Source: Paralvinella palmiformis (Eukaryota; Annelida; Polychaeta; Terebellida; Alvinellidae). From it: a DNA stretch of 64,000 bases. The notes under the pieces were generated by a model, which was given only the letters and a program-made list of their open reading frames with translations, was not told the origin of the DNA and searched no databases. Positions 1 to 12,300 of this stretch are shown here, piece by piece (positions within the stretch are counted from its first letter, which is position 1; each line of letters begins with the position of its first letter). Both the position numbers and the translations under genes were made by a program. The stretch covers positions 496,001-560,000 of the forward strand of contig JAODUP010000463.1 of the NCBI GenBank assembly GCA_025642065.1, read 5' to 3'.

Positions 1-1534
1 TAAGGAAACATCAAGACATAGATTTTTCTGTGGAGAAATACGAGTGAATGAAGCGGAGAGAAATAACTGCATGGGCAGGTGCCACCTATAGCGGTCTGTG
101 CTCCGATTTACTGTAAATAAACATCCCTGTCAAAACAGTAAAACCTCTCAGCCAGGATTGATACGTTGTAATATTAGAAATACTCGTATCGTTTAAATAT
201 AAAAACAGATTATTGCGTGTTGTATCAGAACTCGCATTTAATCTAATTTGTGTCTTTCTCCTTTTTTAAATGTATTTTTTGCATAAAAATCATTTTTAAA
301 CTGATAAAGGACAATAATATTAATCTATATGAACTATCAAGAAAACTTATCAACTTCTTTCTTCTCTAGCACGAGATATTTTTAATAATAACAGTACTTT
401 CGTTCATTAAGACAATTCTCCAGTCATGATGTGAATATCATAATGTTCCTGTTATTAATAATTTTCTTTCTGTTCCAGGTTGTTGTTGATAATAACGATA
501 ACGTGTTACGTCTCTTCTGAAGAAACACTACGCCATTTTCTGTATTTACAAACCCCACAAAATGGACGTGTAATGAAACATTAACAATAAGTTAGCACAC
601 TCATATCATAAAGTTCCGCCTACGAACAGCGTAAGAAACGAGACTTATTTAAAACAAGTTATATTTTTGAGAGATAAAATTGAAGTGAAACATCCATTCT
701 AGTACACGCACACACACGCGCGCAATAAGATAATCATATATTGTCTTCATTTGAAATGAAATCTCGATTTCATTACACACAGAAATCCATATTTTTGTCA
801 GCTAATACAGTTCAATCGTCACAAAATGTCTGGCCATTACTGCATCCTATCTGGTGGCTAATAGGTTTCAGCATCGCTAAAAGTGATCTTCAGGCCACAA
901 CAATGTCAAAACAACACCCGACGGTTCAAGGATCAGATGTAGTGATAACAAAATAAATGTAAACCGAGATTTACTTGAAATAATATATAACTGTAATAAC
1001 CATATATTTCCCCGATTAACCACAACATGTCAATTAAGAATTTCTTGTTTCTATTATTTATAGGCCTCTGTGTGTGTGTGGTGTTTTGGAATTGTTATTT
1101 CTAAATCTAACTGGAATTTATATAACATATGCAACACTACAAAGGGAATAGAATCACCCCAGTAGAGGAAGGGAATGCAAAACGGTTGCCAATAACTTCA
1201 TCAAGCTGAAGGCACAGATCTTGATGATGTAAAATCTTTACTTTCAGTTGGCATACCTAGACAACGTTATAATATTATCACATAAGCCAATCCGAAACAA
1301 TGATAAAACTGCAAAACAAATATAATTATATTATGATGATGATGATGGCAACCTTCGTCTTCCATTTCCTCCTCAATTACACCAAGACATGTGGCATGTA
1401 CCTATCAGGCTGAGTCTCGGGATATTCACGTGCAGATTTGAAGCTGCTAACCACAAGGAAAGTTTACGATTAAACGGAAAGTTTACGATGACTACAGCCC
1501 CACCATTCCTGTGACATCGTTCCCTTTATAGTCA
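1..1534. other. Gene-free AT-rich stretch
   Basis: I see no convincing coding exon here. Short open frames have no recognisable protein content. A short (CA)n/(CG)n run lies near 708-723 and a (TG)n run near 1070-1080. A (GAT)n run near 1335-1347 resembles the tails of the SINE family found elsewhere in the window, but no tRNA-like head could be found beside it. Confidence 0.5.
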
Positions 1535-2410
1535 CTTTGGGTCCTGCCACAGATTTGTGTTGGTTTTGCCAGAAATATCAGCACAAAATCAGTGAGGCAG
1601 CGAACAAGATGAACGAGGAGAAGGCCAAAGTGCACATCATTGCTACTGAATACTTGACTCGTGTCAGCAAGAAAAGGACATTTTACCAAGAAATATGCAA
1701 GAAAACGGAGGACGGTCTGTCTGCCGTTATGGACCCAGGTCTCCATGAATGTTTAAGCTGTGGTGTAGTGGTGCATTATAGTATGGATTTTGCTAAACAA
1801 GTGCATCACCCGTCCAAACCCACTTCAGACGAATGTGTCCAAGAGCGGAAAGGATTCGAACTGAGTCATCACATACACCTTCACACCGATAACTGTGATG
1901 GACAAACCAAGAACTGTCATGTGATACTTGTTTTGTGTGTGTCCTAACAGCTCAACGTGTTTCCAGCACCACGAGTTCCTCTCGACTAGAATATACCGCG
2001 TTTTCATGCGACTAGTTTCATGATGCCTGGAAGACATCGAAAATGTTGTGACCAACGCAAGTACAGCAGGCGTAAACGTACCATGTTACGTCGGCCAAGA
2101 AGACGGTACAGTCCTGGTCAGTGCACGACTGGGCCACCTCCTTGGCTTCTTTCTTCAACAAGATACAAACTATCAAGAGTCGCCACCTCTTCTTTTTCGA
2201 AGTTGGCACAACTGGTTTGTCAATACGAGATTACTACGACTCAGAATCGACATTCCCACAACTTCTGAAAGGTGACGCCTCTGAACTGTGTCCTGCTTCT
2301 ATGCCACCTAAGATCAACCGAAAAGGGCTTGACACGAAAAGTCAGTGGTATCTAAACCACCCTATTTATTTGAACATATTTATATTGGGTCACATGATGG
2401 CCAAATGAAA
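1535..2410 (+). pseudogene. Degenerate DUF7869-like multicopy (transposon-associated) protein
   Basis: Conceptual translation across several frames recovers ordered pieces of a protein family that is present in many copies in invertebrate genomes and usually annotated with a DUF7869 domain. The first frame (1537-1947) has a CxxC-type motif (DLCWFC), a basic coiled region, the block HYSMDFAKQVHHPSKP and then HLHTDNCDGQTKN, which in intact members is HLHADNC-GQNKN. Later frames (2048-2408) contain NVPCYVGQEDG, a DWATSLASFFNKIQTIKSRH block and a PPKINRKGLDTKSQWYL block, in the family order. The reading frame shifts at least twice and no single ORF spans the copy, so it is a dead remnant. The family's biochemical role is not established; its copy number suggests it travels with a mobile element. 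Family assignment comes from memory of the motif series and was not searched. Confidence 0.65.
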
Positions 2411-2544
2411 GAAGAAATAAAATCGCATATTAATAAAATAGTTCATAACAATATACATATATTGATGTGTGGCTAAAAACCATAGCCATTAACTAGTGAA
2501 TATTTATGACAAGCTATATGCATAGATATATACAATATAATTAA

Positions 2545-2695
2545 AAGCATACCATTACTTAGTGCCGGTACAAAATTACATTACAACTAGTTACCATAAA
2601 TTACAACAAAAATATACATACAGTTACTTAGTGCTAATGTAGAATTACAACTAGTTACACATAATTACTTGGTGGTCATGTAAAATTAAGACATA
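2545..2695. repeat. Degenerate short tandem repeat
   Basis: Three imperfect units share a core like TTACTTAGTGC followed about 25 bases later by TTACAACTAGTTAC. They start near 2549, 2622 and 2662. They lie immediately beyond the coding end of the LINE fragment on the minus strand and could be its 3' tail repeats. Confidence 0.5.
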
Positions 2696-3350
2696 ATATG
2701 ACTTTTTAATCTAACTTTCAAATATGACAATGACTGCAAAATTTTGACATCCTCAGGTGTATTGTTGTATGAAATTGGACTTGTATACTGAAATGTCTGG
2801 CTGTCAATTTCAACCCTTGACCTAGGCACATATATATCATTACTTGTGGTACGTCTTGTAACATATGTATCAATATCACTGACATAAGATAACATATCTT
2901 GCACAACTGAGTTAAATTCCTTTCGAGGAGATTGCCCCTATAGAAGTTTGTAATTATTATTATAAACATTAATATCATTAAAATAATCACATCTTTGTGA
3001 GAAAAAGTTGGGATATTAAAGTTAGATAGAATGTCCCTTGTGTTTATATTCCAACTATAATTACTTAAATTAAATATGTTTAAAAATCTTATTTTGAAGT
3101 CTCTGGACTATTTGGATTTGACATTTAGGGGTTGTATCCCCCAGATAATACAACCATAGTCCATGTCAGGTTTAATGATTGTATTATAAATGATGATCAT
3201 AACATTAGTAGGAAAACTCTTCCCTGCAGTCTGCATAGTATTTGAAGACCATGGCCTTATTTTCTCCCACAAGAGATCATCAGAGACATATACCCCAAAT
3301 TATTTCATAAGATGTCTCATCTCCACCATGTAAATGTGCCCACACTGAGT
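2686..3350 (-). mobile_element. 3' end of a CR1/Jockey-type LINE (reverse transcriptase C-terminus)
   Basis: Reading the minus strand from about 3300 downward gives FPTNVMIIIYNTIIKPDMDYG followed shortly by IIWGIQPLNVKSK. This is the 'local segment in the RT C-terminal domain, then Y-C-x-x-W' arrangement seen at the end of CR1/Jockey-like LINE ORF2 proteins. Further down (2904-2686) come TRRTTSNDIYVPRSRVEID and FQYTSPISYNNTPEDVK, corresponding to the usual C-terminal 'TR...YVPxxRT...SFxYxGxxxWNxLP' block. Frames shift near 2990-3060, so the copy is inactive. No catalytic YADD core or endonuclease was found upstream, so it is 5'-truncated, which is typical of target-primed reverse transcription. 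Confidence 0.65.
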
Positions 3351-4569
3351 AGATGCAGTGGAAGACTTGGTTCTGAGTGAAGGGTCTTGGAGCAACCAGA
3401 CTGAATTTGGGTATAATGGACGTCGAGCTATAAGCTTTATGCAATTAGTGTGTGTAAGAGTGCAGTCGTTTCACTATTATATCACATCCAGACTAGTTTG
3501 TGTGCATGTGTACTTTCACACCCGAATAAAGCTTAAATATGTTGAACTAACATTGATCCTTGATTTTTCTTTATTAATTTCCACACAGGCACGTCCTTTA
3601 GTCTACCATAACTTTATTTACATTCAAGATACAGAAATAACATGAACGTATATTTGAAAGCCAGAATAGTATACTTCAACATAGCCAAAAAAAATGAGTG
3701 AAGATTTGCAAAATGAGAAAGGTTTTCCCAGACCAGATATGGATTAAATAAGTTAATTCAGCATCTATTGTAACTATAACAATATTTAAAAGGGACTAAG
3801 GATGAAATTATATAAATAAATCACACACAAGTGTATTAAATTTGGACTTTGTATAGTGTAATAGTTTGACCATGTTGGAGCATCAGACTTATTGTTGGAC
3901 ATGTTAATATTATGCGGATTTTTTCAGTAGATCTGTGTGTTGTTATAGTGAGATCAACTAAAATGTTATTAAACCATAAACTATATCTTTTCCTCCTCAT
4001 TTAGGTTGTTTTATTGCTTGCAATTACCTATTGTACTTGATGTAAACAGTTCAAGTTCAGATAAACACTCCAATCAAGGCAATAAATAAACATGTTTTTA
4101 AAATTATATTTATTACTTAGTGAACATGACTCATCATCCGATACATCATGTTCGCATAAAAGTACATGTACCATCATTAACGTATCCCATTCCGAAGTGA
4201 ATATATTAATATCAAACAGCTGTTAATATCAAAGTTGTTGCTTATATAAGGTGCAGCATATTCAACATAATATGGTCATGAATGCATCTCATCCTTTAAG
4301 AGTATTACCCAAATCTGTTATTAAAATTGTGTTCACAGAAAACAATTGCTAAAATTTCAGATATCAATAACACAACACTTAAATAAAATGTAATTTGCCA
4401 GAATTGATCAAACAAAGGAATACTGGGCACTCGTTATACTGGGATATGAATCTAAAAGCAATTTGTATGACAACAACATGGCAAAATGATGATGAAACAT
4501 GATACCCGGTCATTCAGACATCTCCAACAGAGACGAGCCAATTTGTTGTTACATGTCTGTGTAAACAAA
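3351..4569. other. Gene-free AT-rich stretch
   Basis: No exon-like segment with flanking splice sites was found. It probably contains the 3' untranslated region of the minus-strand CMC2 gene at its right edge. Several TTTATT hexamers (AATAAA on the minus strand), for example at 4109-4114, could be polyadenylation signals. Confidence 0.4.
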
Positions 4570-6669
4570 TTAGCTTGTTGCTGATTTCTCCTTCCTTTTC
4601 TCTCTGTTTTTTCTACTATTTTCCGCTCGCTGTAATGAAATATAATGATGCATTACCCAAGACTAATAATATAACACAAAGTTAATCAGTAAGTAATAGT
4701 TTTCCTAAATATAGAGTAGAGGGAAGTTAAAATCAGTGGTAAGAAATATTATTAATACTGTATTCTTCTGTGTATAACGGGCATTTAAAAAATCTTTTTC
4801 CTTGTTTGTTTTGTGGGTGCACTAAATTTCCAGCTGTTTTCAGACCTTTTCCCAAGAAAACTGAGTAGACTACCTTTTCACTTTGATCTTACCTTTTCTA
4901 TACTAAATAACAAAATGTTACTTGTTTGGCAACAGATCAATTTATAAATATCTTTTAAATTCAGCAACAGATTTTCCGAGTTTCTCCTGCATATTATCAG
5001 GGTTGGGGCAAATACAGGACCAAAGTAATCGATGACGATTACTTGAGAATACTATGATTACATTCACTATCAATGTAATTGATTATGATTACATTGTAAA
5101 GTAATCATGATTACAATGTATATAACACAAACATATAGATGATTCTTCATCAACATTCACTCAGTTAATTGTATAATACTGATATAAACGTGCTACAATG
5201 TTTACATGTTGCTTTGTAAGAATTCCTAACGAGTTTGTTGTGCTTGTTCTCAGTAGGCCATATAATGACCAATATCCTACATTACCAAAGATTTTAGTTT
5301 CTGATGGTTTCTGATGTCAGAAACTAGTTTCTGACATTGACCCATCAGAAATATCTTTCTGATATCAGAAACCCAACACTGCTTTGTAAGAACCAGATGC
5401 ACAATCTGATATGTTCTTGAAATGAAAATGTACAACAGATTTTGATGCCATTGTACGATGTTAATTTGTTTTAATATTTCTGAAGTCAATATTCACCATA
5501 GAGCAAGTAATGTATTTGCCATGAATGCACAGGTATTTATTGAGATAAGTGAGATTAGGGCAGACTGAGATTAGTGCAAACAATATCAATGGAATTGTTT
5601 AACTATTTGGCAAATATATATTTAGTAATGAAATGCATCTGTGTGGCATGACAATAGCCATCTAAGGTCTATATAATATTTCAGCTAATTAGAATGTAGT
5701 CAAACCCCCAACTCTGACTCCCTCTGTAACTTGACCACCTCTGTAAATGGACCACTTTTTCACAGTCTTAAATTATTGCTATGCTTTAAAATTGTATTTT
5801 TCTTCTATAATTGGACCAACTCCTTTGATCTGCATCTAATGCCCAAGTTTGTCATCCTGTTATCAACCAGGGTCCACCATGTAGCATTGTTTATGTTCAC
5901 TAACCCATGTGTTAACTTACTTGGGTACTTGTCATCTGACTGCTGGCCAATCAGGGTCATTTGGAGCTAAAGTTAAAACGAAGATGTCACAAAAAAGCCC
6001 TGCACAATTGCTGGCTGTGTGACTAGCTTGGGTTTAACCATTTGAAACACGAGTTAATGTGAAATACCTGTTTTTATGACTTATAATAGCAGCAACATCT
6101 GAAGCAGTGTTTCAACACATACTCCCTTCATGTTTATAGAACCAATAAAATGACAAATCACCATGTGTATAAATATGACAGCAGTCCATCAATGGGTAAA
6201 TCGGTTCTATTGTTATATTTTGCCTTACATAATAAACCATATCTCTGGCATGATATAACATGGTAAATAATAAAACACCTTGTGTAATCATGAAAATAAT
6301 TGCTGATTATAATTACATTTACAATGTAATCAATTACAATTAATATGCTTCTGGAAATGGTGATTACGAGAAATTAAGAAATCGATTACGATTACCCCAT
6401 GCCTGCACTTTATACACCAAAACTAGGCTTTTACAGAATTTGTTCTGGTCAAAAGGGATGTGCGTGTTATAATATGCAGGCAATACACAGAAGAATACGG
6501 TATATTACACAAAGTTCAAATCTGACTGAACTATAAAGATAATAATATTAGTATGATAACAGTAGAGCTGTATCTGTACTGTACTTACTTCTCTAGCCAG
6601 ACATTTTGCCACTTTTGAATCAATAGTACTGCATTTTCCTACAAATTTTCCCCAAGGATTCTGAAGCAG

Positions 6670-6701
<32 letters not shown>

Positions 6702-6903
6702 GAGAAAGACATATACATACCACAAAGAATTAACAGTGCATGGGCCAATTTAGCATATGCTGTGTGAAAGTTTCTTTTTAGCAATTTATCTTTTGATGTC
6801 CTATAGCATATTAAATAGTTACCTCTGTGTAACACTGTTTCAGAAGCTCAATCAATTCATTACATTCTGGAGTATGAATATCTGCAGATAAATCTGGATG
6901 CAT
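4570..6903 (-). CDS. CMC2: COX assembly mitochondrial protein 2 (CMC2), twin-CX9C protein
   Basis: Three exons join in phase 0: 6823-6903 (27 codons), 6589-6660 (24 codons) and 4570-4629 (19 codons plus stop), giving 70 residues. The protein opens MHPDLSADIHTPECNELIE, close to the invariant MHPDLS start of animal CMC2. Cysteines at about residues 14/24 and 37/47 form two exact CX9C pairs, the second within KCSTIDSKVAKCLARE, followed by a basic tail. Human CMC2 is about 79 residues. Splice signals fit: donors GTAACT after exon 1 and GTAAGTA after exon 2, acceptors ending TTCAG and TACAG. The open frame continues upstream of the Met to an acceptor near 6931, so a non-coding 5' exon is likely. 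CMC2 proteins act in the intermembrane space in cytochrome c oxidase assembly, imported through Mia40-type disulphide relay (family knowledge). The 1.9-kb second intron contains nested transposons. Confidence 0.92.
4998..6405. mobile_element. hAT-like non-autonomous element nested in the outer TIR element
   Basis: The left end reads CAGGGTTGGGGCAAATAC, and the right end in reverse complement reads CAGGCATGGGGTAATC. Both fit the CAGGG-type hAT terminus. Both subterminal regions carry repeated GTAATC/GATTAC palindromes (5024-5120 and 6300-6400). The 8 bases outside the ends, catattat (4990-4997) and cactttat (6406-6413), match at six positions, as expected for a decayed 8-bp hAT target duplication. 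No transposase ORF was recognised in the 1.4-kb interior. Confidence 0.6.
5288..5372. repeat. Cluster of TTTCTGAT/ATCAGAAA palindromes
   Basis: Seven or so copies of TTTCTGA(T) and its complement TCAGAAA occur in about 85 bases, in both orientations, so the segment can fold into several alternative hairpins. It sits inside the hAT-like element and may be a subterminal transposase-binding array. That role is inference. Confidence 0.5.
6670..6698. repeat. (AT)n microsatellite
   Basis: Uninterrupted alternating AT of about 28 bases in CMC2 intron 1, close to the exon 2 acceptor. Confidence 0.9.
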
Positions 6904-7600
6904 GTCAAATAATGCTGCCCCACCAAACTGCTGGAATAAGAAAAGCAATTTGCATGAATGATGGTGCTAATCGTTACTGAAAATATTAATCTGTACTTTA
7001 TTAAGTAAGGCAATCCATCAGAAATTAGACAGCATACAAATAGTAATTTTTTTTAATTTCATATTATTCATTATCAAACATCATGTTACTTATGCTAAAG
7101 CATGTTCACTTTATCACTAACTCTCACAAAATCAGTTGAACATAACATATATCCTAACCATAACATACTAATTTACTTTGTGACTTTTGTGTTAGATTTA
7201 TTTAAATGCTGAAAACTGGAAGAACATATCTTAAAATACCCTTAACAGTGGCTTAAATCATCACCTTTATTACAAAATTAGTTTCAAACAGTGCTTTTGG
7301 TTTCTGGAATTAACTGCCAATGAAGCAGAGAAATTAATTGAAACAATCACTAATCATAACATAAACAAACCTATTTTACATATTAAATGTTATTTGTTGC
7401 CAATTATGTATGAACAATAACCTTAAACAAATTTGGCCAAGAATGCAAATAGTAACAGGGCACAAAAGATGCACATCTTTATTACTGTCAGTTATATTTA
7501 GGGATTATCTGTGGGGATGTATGGTGGGTGCTCTTATGTGATGAGGAACTGGAGTTGTATCTAGATCTATGGTTCCTTATATGTAATATGGACATTGTTA

Positions 7601-8155
7601 CGTAGCCAAGCATCGGAAAAGCATTCGCTGCCATTAAAGGTCTGAAAACTCAATGCGCATGCGCCAAATGTGCATTTTTCTGATGGTCGGACACAGATAT
7701 AAAGATCTGAGCACTCTGCAGCAACCATATGCCCTGCAGTAAATCCTGCATGAAATTAACAACCCCGCCGTGCCCTAATAATGGATTTGGGAACCAGCAT
7801 ATTGAGTGCTAGGACCTTTAGCAACAGCAACCAGGTTTCAGATGTTCAGCTATGCAACTACTTCGATATAATATAGAATGTTGTTGTGTAGCCAAGCATT
7901 GGAAACCTGTTCACTGCCACTAAAGGTCCAAGCACTCAATGCGCATGCACTAAATGTGTGTTTTTCTGATGCTCAGACGTGGAGCAGGAAGCTGAGCATC
8001 GAAACCATTGACCTGATTGGTTGGAATCGTATATGCTGGTGGGAAAGAGCCGAGGATTGAGCACTCTTTTAGCTTGTTTCGGATATAAAGCTCAGACCTT
8101 TAGCAACAGCGAACAGGTTTTCAATGATTGGCTATGCAACTACTTCGATATATCA
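7601..8155. repeat. Two-unit tandem duplication of about 270 bp
   Basis: Unit 1 (about 7601-7872) and unit 2 (about 7883-8155) both begin with a GTxGCCAAGCAT-like phrase. They continue with a gctgcca/ctgccac-TAAAGGTC block and CAATGCGCATGC, share TTTTTCTGATG, CCTTTAGCAACAGC and CAGGTTT, and end CTATGCAACTACTTCGATAT. Identity looks high at both ends and lower in the middle, where unit-specific indels occur. The block contains no gene. It lies 0.7-1.25 kb upstream of the CMC2 start codon. Confidence 0.75.
7652..7668. promoter_or_regulatory. NRF1-like palindrome in the tandem duplication
   Basis: The sequence TGCGCATGCGC matches the consensus of the NRF1 family of nuclear respiratory factors. 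The second unit (near 7939) has the partly degenerate TGCGCATGCAC. The location upstream of CMC2, a nuclear gene for mitochondria, makes a promoter role plausible. The motif also occurs by chance and within a repeat, so this is inference only. Confidence 0.3.
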
Positions 8156-8897
8156 CAAAGATGCTATACCACAACAAATCTGCTTCAATTCCATCAATAT
8201 GATTCAAGTAGACTCTATCAGTTCAAATCATTTGTTAGAATTACTATAATAATATTGATTCTTGTGTGAATCGACAATACCTTTCTCATAACCCTCATAT
8301 TTATTTATTTTTAACAAAAAAAGGACATTAAAAATAAAAGGTCATCATGCCGAATATTATCCATGAAAAAAAGAAAACTTGGACATTGGTCGGGTACTGG
8401 GACATATGTATAGATATAATCGGAGTTGTTGTAGACTATATTTAGATATAGACTCTAGAGTTTAGTCTAGTGAGTAGATCTACTCATCTATGATCTAGCG
8501 TAGATCTATTGCTATCGACTCATAGAGACATTCGTCGATGATTCGACTATCGTAACCGTCACGTTCTCATAGACACAAAGCTGTGAGGTTAAGATTTGTT
8601 ACCAAGTGACAGCCAACAAGATTATGATGTAGTTACATATTATACTAAACAAATACTAATATTGTTTTGGAAAGATGTTCCACGTTACATTTAGATATAA
8701 GAACGACAAAACGATAAACACCAACATAAACACTTACTAGACTGTCAAATGATACAACTAAATCCCACTTTCTGTCTTTGCATTAGTAATACTATTCACC
8801 GACATGAAAATATACATTTCCATATACAGACTATCGAACAATTTTCCCACACCCTTTTCTCTGATTATATACACATAACAAAGATTTGCATCCACAA

Positions 8898-8933
<36 letters not shown>

Positions 8934-9339
8934 TTTAAAATATTGAAATGTCGGAGGTAGATCTATAGATCTAGAGCTGATATTTAAATGACAATCCACA
9001 GCGTCAAAATTATGAACACCAAAATATATTTTAAAGGATTATTAAATATAGTCATTCTTACATCTTGATCTAAATTCAACTAAAGATGCAGTATATTTTA
9101 GAAAATACATTAACTTCTGCATCACTCATCCCATACAGATTTATGCTAATATATTGTATTGTTTATTCCGTAATTTAGGGCCTAGACCATATTACAAAGG
9201 CTTAATTATCTTGATACATGTAAAGATACACTACAGCAGTTTAATTATGTTGCGACGTACAATAAAAGCATAGTGCAAAAGTAAACCAACAACCTTGATG
9301 GATGTTTAATTTCTTGATTTTAAAATCATATACATTGAG
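8156..9339. other. Gene-free AT-rich stretch with (AT)n tract
   Basis: No coding exon was recognised. Contents include repeated TAGATCTA-type hexamers around 8430-8520 and 8955-8975, and an uninterrupted (AT)n run at 8900-8932. Confidence 0.5.
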
Positions 9340-12300
9340 TTAATATCTCTTACTTGAAACTTCTGTTAAAAAAAAGTTGACAAATATTTATTTTGCATAT
9401 CATTATATGCTAGACAATGCATAAGAAAATGAAATTCACACTCTATTACATATTTTTTCTCAAATTTATTACAGTATAAACAAATTCTCTCCTCTTTAGG
9501 TATTACATTTTGACAATGTCTCTCAGTCTCAATAGCTAATCCATGATTGCTACATCGAAATGTTTGCAATTACCGATATAGATTTTCTGTCTCTTATACT
9601 TGATAAATATAATTCTGGGGTTATTTCAATTTTAGGATTCCTAAAAAGCGATAGTTTATTATTTTTTAACAGATTCAGTCCCTTCCTTAAGATAACAATC
9701 TTTAACACGTTGCTTAAATTCAAACATAAATAATGATTTATTACCAACTCCTTGGTTCATCCAAACATACTTATAGCCATATCTACCTAATAAATTCTCA
9801 ATTTTTTTGCACCATGTGATACGACCCATTTCATGTAAATTATAACCCATCATATAGCATTGCTTAACTAATTTATTATCATTCATACTGATTATTTTCA
9901 GCCAAACTTTGATGCATTTAGTAAAGTAGTTCACATATAAAGGATATCTACCACAATCAGCTAATACGGCAAAATTTGACGTTGTATTATTGACACCAAG
10001 GACACGTTTTAACAACTTTATTTGTACGCGTTCAATACGCTCTGTTCTTTCATATCCCTATATCTCAGCATCATAACATAATATATAGGTAACACCTCCT
10101 TATCAAACAAGCTAAAATACGTTGAACATGGTATTCCATTACATAGTGATTCTAATTTCTGCAAATTAATTACAGCTTTAGTTGCTTGCTTTGCTAATAC
10201 ATCATGTGCCATATTCCACTTTAATAAACAACTAAAACCAATTCCAAAATATTTATAATTTGATACACTATTGAGAAATTTACCTCTGTAAAACCACTTT
10301 TCAGTTTAAAAAAAATAATTCCACCATATTGGAATACAACTACTTTAGATTTTTGCAAATTGATATTCATCCCCCATTTACTACAATATTTTTCTAACAC
10401 CTCCAATTGTTTTTGCAAACCCCCTGCCGTATCCGAACAAAGCACAATTAAGATCGTCTGCATATAACAGAATATTAACATTTGGAAAACATTCACATAC
10501 AAAGATATCTCTGCAGCCTTCTGATTCTAATAATTCAATAAATACATTAAAGTAGAGTGCAAATAACAATTGTGATAACATACAGTCTTGACGAGTACCA
10601 ATGACACATTTAAACCATTCAGTAAGACGATTATCTGTACGTACACATGCTTTTAATTTGTCCACGTATGCCACTTTTCATCATCTGATGGAATAATAAA
10701 TTATGGCAGATGCCATCAAAAGCGCCAGAAAAATCTATGAAACCAGCATAAAAACCACCCTTTTGCGACTCATAATAAATAAATAAATAATTTGATTAAT
10801 TATTGCTGTATCCTTTTCTAAAGCCTTATTGCTCTTCCCGGTAAACATGTTGATTTTCTGCCCACGTAGTAGGTCTCTCATGGAGAATTTGAACAAATTT
10901 CGCTGGCTCCATTGTTGCATATTTTAATTTTGTTATACAGTTTATCTTTATATCTGCAATATTCTTCTAACTCCTCATCATTTCTGTAAGGTCTATATAA
11001 ATTTAGACATTTATTTCTCAATTATATTATCTATTCTAACTCACTATCCCACCAAGGTACGGCTTTAGCATGTCTCCGTGTAGGAGGTTTTACTTCAGTT
11101 TTAGTCATACCCGTTTCTCTGACAGCACGTTTATATACATTTTCAATTATGTTTAGCGCCCCATCTAAATTAACAGTGTTGGAACATTGTTCACAAGAAT
11201 GAAACTGGTTCGTACTATACTCATCAGTCAATAGTTGTTTGTATTTTTCCATTTTGTTTTTGCATTCCAAATAATACGATAACCAGATATATAATTATTA
11301 TCATCTTCCCGAATCCCGTCATTGACAACATTTCGGGTATTCATTACACAACCTACAGGTAAATGGGCAATTCCGAACTGTAACATCTTAAAAAGAAACA
11401 TAATAATATTTAATCCGATCATATATTTTTGTAGAGCAAATCATACAATCAACTAAACCTTTACCTGTAGATGTTATACATGTGTATTCACCTCGTTCGT
11501 CGGCACATTTACGCCCATTCAGAATATGTACATTGAAATTGGTGGAGAGCGGTACTAGTTGTTTACCATAATTATTGACAACTTTGTCTTCGACCTACGT
11601 TCTACATGAAAATTTCATTCGTGGACATATTCTTAATTTGAATATATTTATCTTCAACTTCGAGGAAGTCCAGGAGATTACCACATCGTGCATTCATATC
11701 CCCACAAATAAGGATAGCCATATCATTGTTCGCTATTATTGCCACAAGTTCTTATTGTAATAACTCTATACCACTTTGTTCATTATTACCATATACAAAT
11801 GGTCCATCTGGTGATAGATATGTGAATACTAATACGATATCTTTCTCAATATTAAAATATTGTTTATCCGTTTTTAAGAATATAGCATGTTTGAAGGTTT
11901 TGTTCAACTTACTAATACCTTCTCGAATCGAGTTCTTCGCAAAAACTGGTATGCCACCGGAACATCGGCCGTATCGTGAACGACATGTTCATTCAATAGC
12001 GTAAATGATTGTGTCTTGAATCCAGTTTGTGAAGTCGCTTGTGTTTTCACTCCATGTCTCTACAATTTCTATGATATCATGTGAGGCTATGTATATCTCT
12101 ACGCCATTCTCTCCCTTTCTTAGTCGTAGTCCGTAGGCATTCCATGCTGCAATTTGTTTAGCGATCTGTTCCTGTTTTCAACTGGATCCTGGCCGGTGTG
12201 CTAATTACGGATCATATCCATAGTAATTGTTCCAAGTGGATCAGTGGGTTTATCCTTGTCCCTTTATAAGAGACGTCTAGCAGTACTCCACGGTATGAAA

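Larger units (their letters stand above)
4756..6502. mobile_element. Outer TIR (TA-flanked) element, interrupted
   Basis: The left end TACTGTATTCTTCTGTGTAT (4756) and the reverse complement of the right end, TACCGTATTCTTCTGTGTAT (6502), form terminal inverted repeats. The right arm's subterminal segment (GACCAG...CCTAGTTTTGGTGTATAA) is also found in the independent copy at 38060-38452, which supports a real family. The arms are 4756-4997 and 6406-6502, and the middle is occupied by a second element. TA dinucleotides flank the ends, as for Tc1/mariner/pogo-type elements. No transposase is visible. CMC2 exon 2 lies about 90 bases outside the right end. Confidence 0.6.
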
